Of a DNA stretch of 6,171 nt, positions 4,977 through 6,171 are shown piece after piece. The translations under genes and the position numbers were made by a program. Source of the stretch: Candidatus Egaibacter danicus. GTDB taxonomy: Bacteria > Pseudomonadota > Gammaproteobacteria > Burkholderiales > Burkholderiaceae. Under the pieces are notes generated by a model. It was not told the origin of the DNA. It made no database searches and was given only the letters and a program-made list of their open reading frames with translations. The stretch spans positions 1 to 6,171 of the forward strand of contig JAABRC010000120.1 of assembly GCA_011391115.1 (NCBI GenBank), given 5' to 3'. The stretch's first letter is position 1, and each line of letters starts with the position of its first letter.

Positions 4977-6171
4977 CGCCTTTGACGTCTCCAGTGCCCT
5001 GTATTGCCGTTGTTGGTGGCGGCATTGCGGGGCTGGGCTTTGCACTGGCGCTGCACCAGCGGGGTATGGCCTGCGATGTGTATGAAAGCGTGCCCGAGGT
5101 GCGCGAGCTGGGCGTGGGCATCACGCTGTTGCCGCACGCCATGCGTGAGCTCGCAAGCCTGGGTCTTCAGGCTGAGCTGGAAGCCGTGGGCATTGAAAAC
5201 CTGGAGAGTGTGTTCTTCAACCGCTTTGGCCAGTTCATTTACCGGGAGCCCCGCGGTCGCCATGCGGGTTATCCGCTGCCCGAAGTCGGCATCCATCGGG
5301 GCAAGCTGCACCGCATCCTGTTTGACGCCGCTGTACAGCGTCTGGGTGCCGGCCGCATCCACACCAACCATCGCTGCACCGGTGTCACGCAGGGCGCAGC
5401 CAGTGCCACGGTGCATTTTGTGCAAGGCAATGATGGCGCGCCATTACCCTGCGTCAACGCCGATGTGGTGGTGGCCTGCGACGGCGTTCACTCCGCAGTG
5501 CGTCGGCAGTTCTACCCGGATGAACAAGTGGCGTTCGCAGGTATCAACACCTGGCGCGGCGTGACAAGGCACAAGCCCATCCTCACCGGCAAAAGCTACA
5601 TGCGGGTGGGCTCCATCAAAACCGGCAAGATGGTGATTTACCCCATCGTTGACAACATCGATGCATATGGCAACCAGCTCATCAACTGGATGGCCGAGAT
5701 CGAAGGCAGCAGCGCGAGCATGAACGACTGGAACCGTGGCGGAAAAGTGGAAGACTTCATCTCCATCTTTGCCGGCTGGAAGTTTGACTGGCTCGATGTG
5801 CCCGCCCTGATCCGCAACGCAGACCAGATTCTGGAATACCCCATGGTGGACAAGGACCCGGTAGCGCAATGGACCTTTGGGCGGGTGACCTTGATGGGCG
5901 ATGCCGCGCACCCCATGTACCCCCGGGGGTCAAACGGTTCTGCGCAGGCGCTGATTGACGGGCGCACGCTGGCCGATGAGTTGGCCGCCGGGCTGGCCCG
6001 CCAGGCTGACCCGGTCATGGCGCTTCAGGCCTATGAGGAGAAACGGCGCGAGGTGACGGCGCGCATCGTGCAAACCAACCGCAGCATGCCGCCAGACTTC
6101 ATCAACATTCGGGTGGACGAGCTCAGTGGCGACAAGCCCTTCCGGCATATTGACGATTTGATCAGCCAGGC
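4973..6171 (+). CDS. Group A FAD-dependent aromatic monooxygenase (PhzS/salicylate hydroxylase-like), 3' end cut by window
   Basis: An open frame of 399 codons begins at ATG 4973-4975 and has no stop before the window end. It carries the three class A flavoprotein hydroxylase signatures: the dinucleotide-binding VVGGGIAGLG (13-22) ending in Glu38, the DG motif CDGVHSAVRR (169-178), and the GD motif GDAAHPMYPRGSNG (309-322). The PMYPxGSNG form is typical of the PhzS-like subgroup. These enzymes use NAD(P)H, FAD and O2 to hydroxylate phenolic rings, some with loss of a ring carboxylate. PhzS is about 400 residues, so only a short C-terminal tail should be missing. The ATG overlaps the preceding TGA (ATGA) and has no good ribosome binding site of its own, indicating translational coupling to the binding-protein gene. 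It probably acts on the decarboxylase product or a related phenol, but substrate and order are inference. No signal peptide or membrane segment is evident; it is soluble and cytoplasmic. Confidence 0.9.
   Translation, partial: MTPLTSPVPCIAVVGGGIAGLGFALALHQRGMACDVYESVPEVRELGVGITLLPHAMRELASLGLQAELEAVGIENLESVFFNRFGQFIYREPRGRHAGYPLPEVGIHRGKLHRILFDAAVQRLGAGRIHTNHRCTGVTQGAASATVHFVQGNDGAPLPCVNADVVVACDGVHSAVRRQFYPDEQVAFAGINTWRGVTRHKPILTGKSYMRVGSIKTGKMVIYPIVDNIDAYGNQLINWMAEIEGSSASMNDWNRGGKVEDFISIFAGWKFDWLDVPALIRNADQILEYPMVDKDPVAQWTFGRVTLMGDAAHPMYPRGSNGSAQALIDGRTLADELAAGLARQADPVMALQAYEEKRREVTARIVQTNRSMPPDFINIRVDELSGDKPFRHIDDLISQ

Noticed and set aside
3837..5045. Minus-strand open frame of 402 codons opposite the Bug gene
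   Set aside because: It spans two well-supported sense genes and their junction, has His/Gly/Arg-rich composition and shows no family motif.

Overview
The window looks like chromosomal DNA from a GC-rich beta-proteobacterium, most likely Burkholderiales and probably Comamonadaceae or a close relative. This is inferred from the codon use, a Bug/TctC-type periplasmic binding protein beside catabolic enzymes, and MoaD/MoaE sequences of proteobacterial type. I see no mobile element, tRNA, rRNA or CRISPR array.

Left part (1-1885): molybdenum cofactor genes with an insertion. The 3' end of moaD (to 211) and a complete moaE (1385-1885) encode the two subunits of molybdopterin synthase and face the same way. 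Between them, on the opposite strand, sits a DapA-family aldolase/synthase gene (242-1126, GTG start). A perfect 9-bp hairpin lies at the moaD/dapA junction. The 258-bp gap between the divergent dapA and moaE starts holds two inverted repeats.

Right part (1897-6171): a compact catabolic unit. A LysR-type regulator (minus strand, ending 11 bp from the end of moaE) is divergent from a three-gene plus-strand run: a LigW-like metal-dependent aromatic acid decarboxylase (2890-3957), a secreted Bug/TctC solute-binding protein (4008-4976), and a group A FAD monooxygenase related to PhzS/salicylate hydroxylase (4973 to the window edge, open at the 3' end). The last two overlap by ATGA, so they are probably translationally coupled. 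The AT-rich divergent region (2794-2889) carries a 9-bp inverted repeat whose arm centres are 40 bp apart. The right arm lies inside the spacer of a plausible promoter for the decarboxylase gene, and the left arm touches the regulator's ribosome-binding region.

Working model (inference): the regulator senses an aromatic acid or a derivative. The binding protein captures a carboxylate in the periplasm for a TctAB-type membrane component encoded elsewhere. The decarboxylase and the flavin monooxygenase then convert the ring compound towards a ring-cleavage substrate. The actual substrate cannot be read from the sequence.
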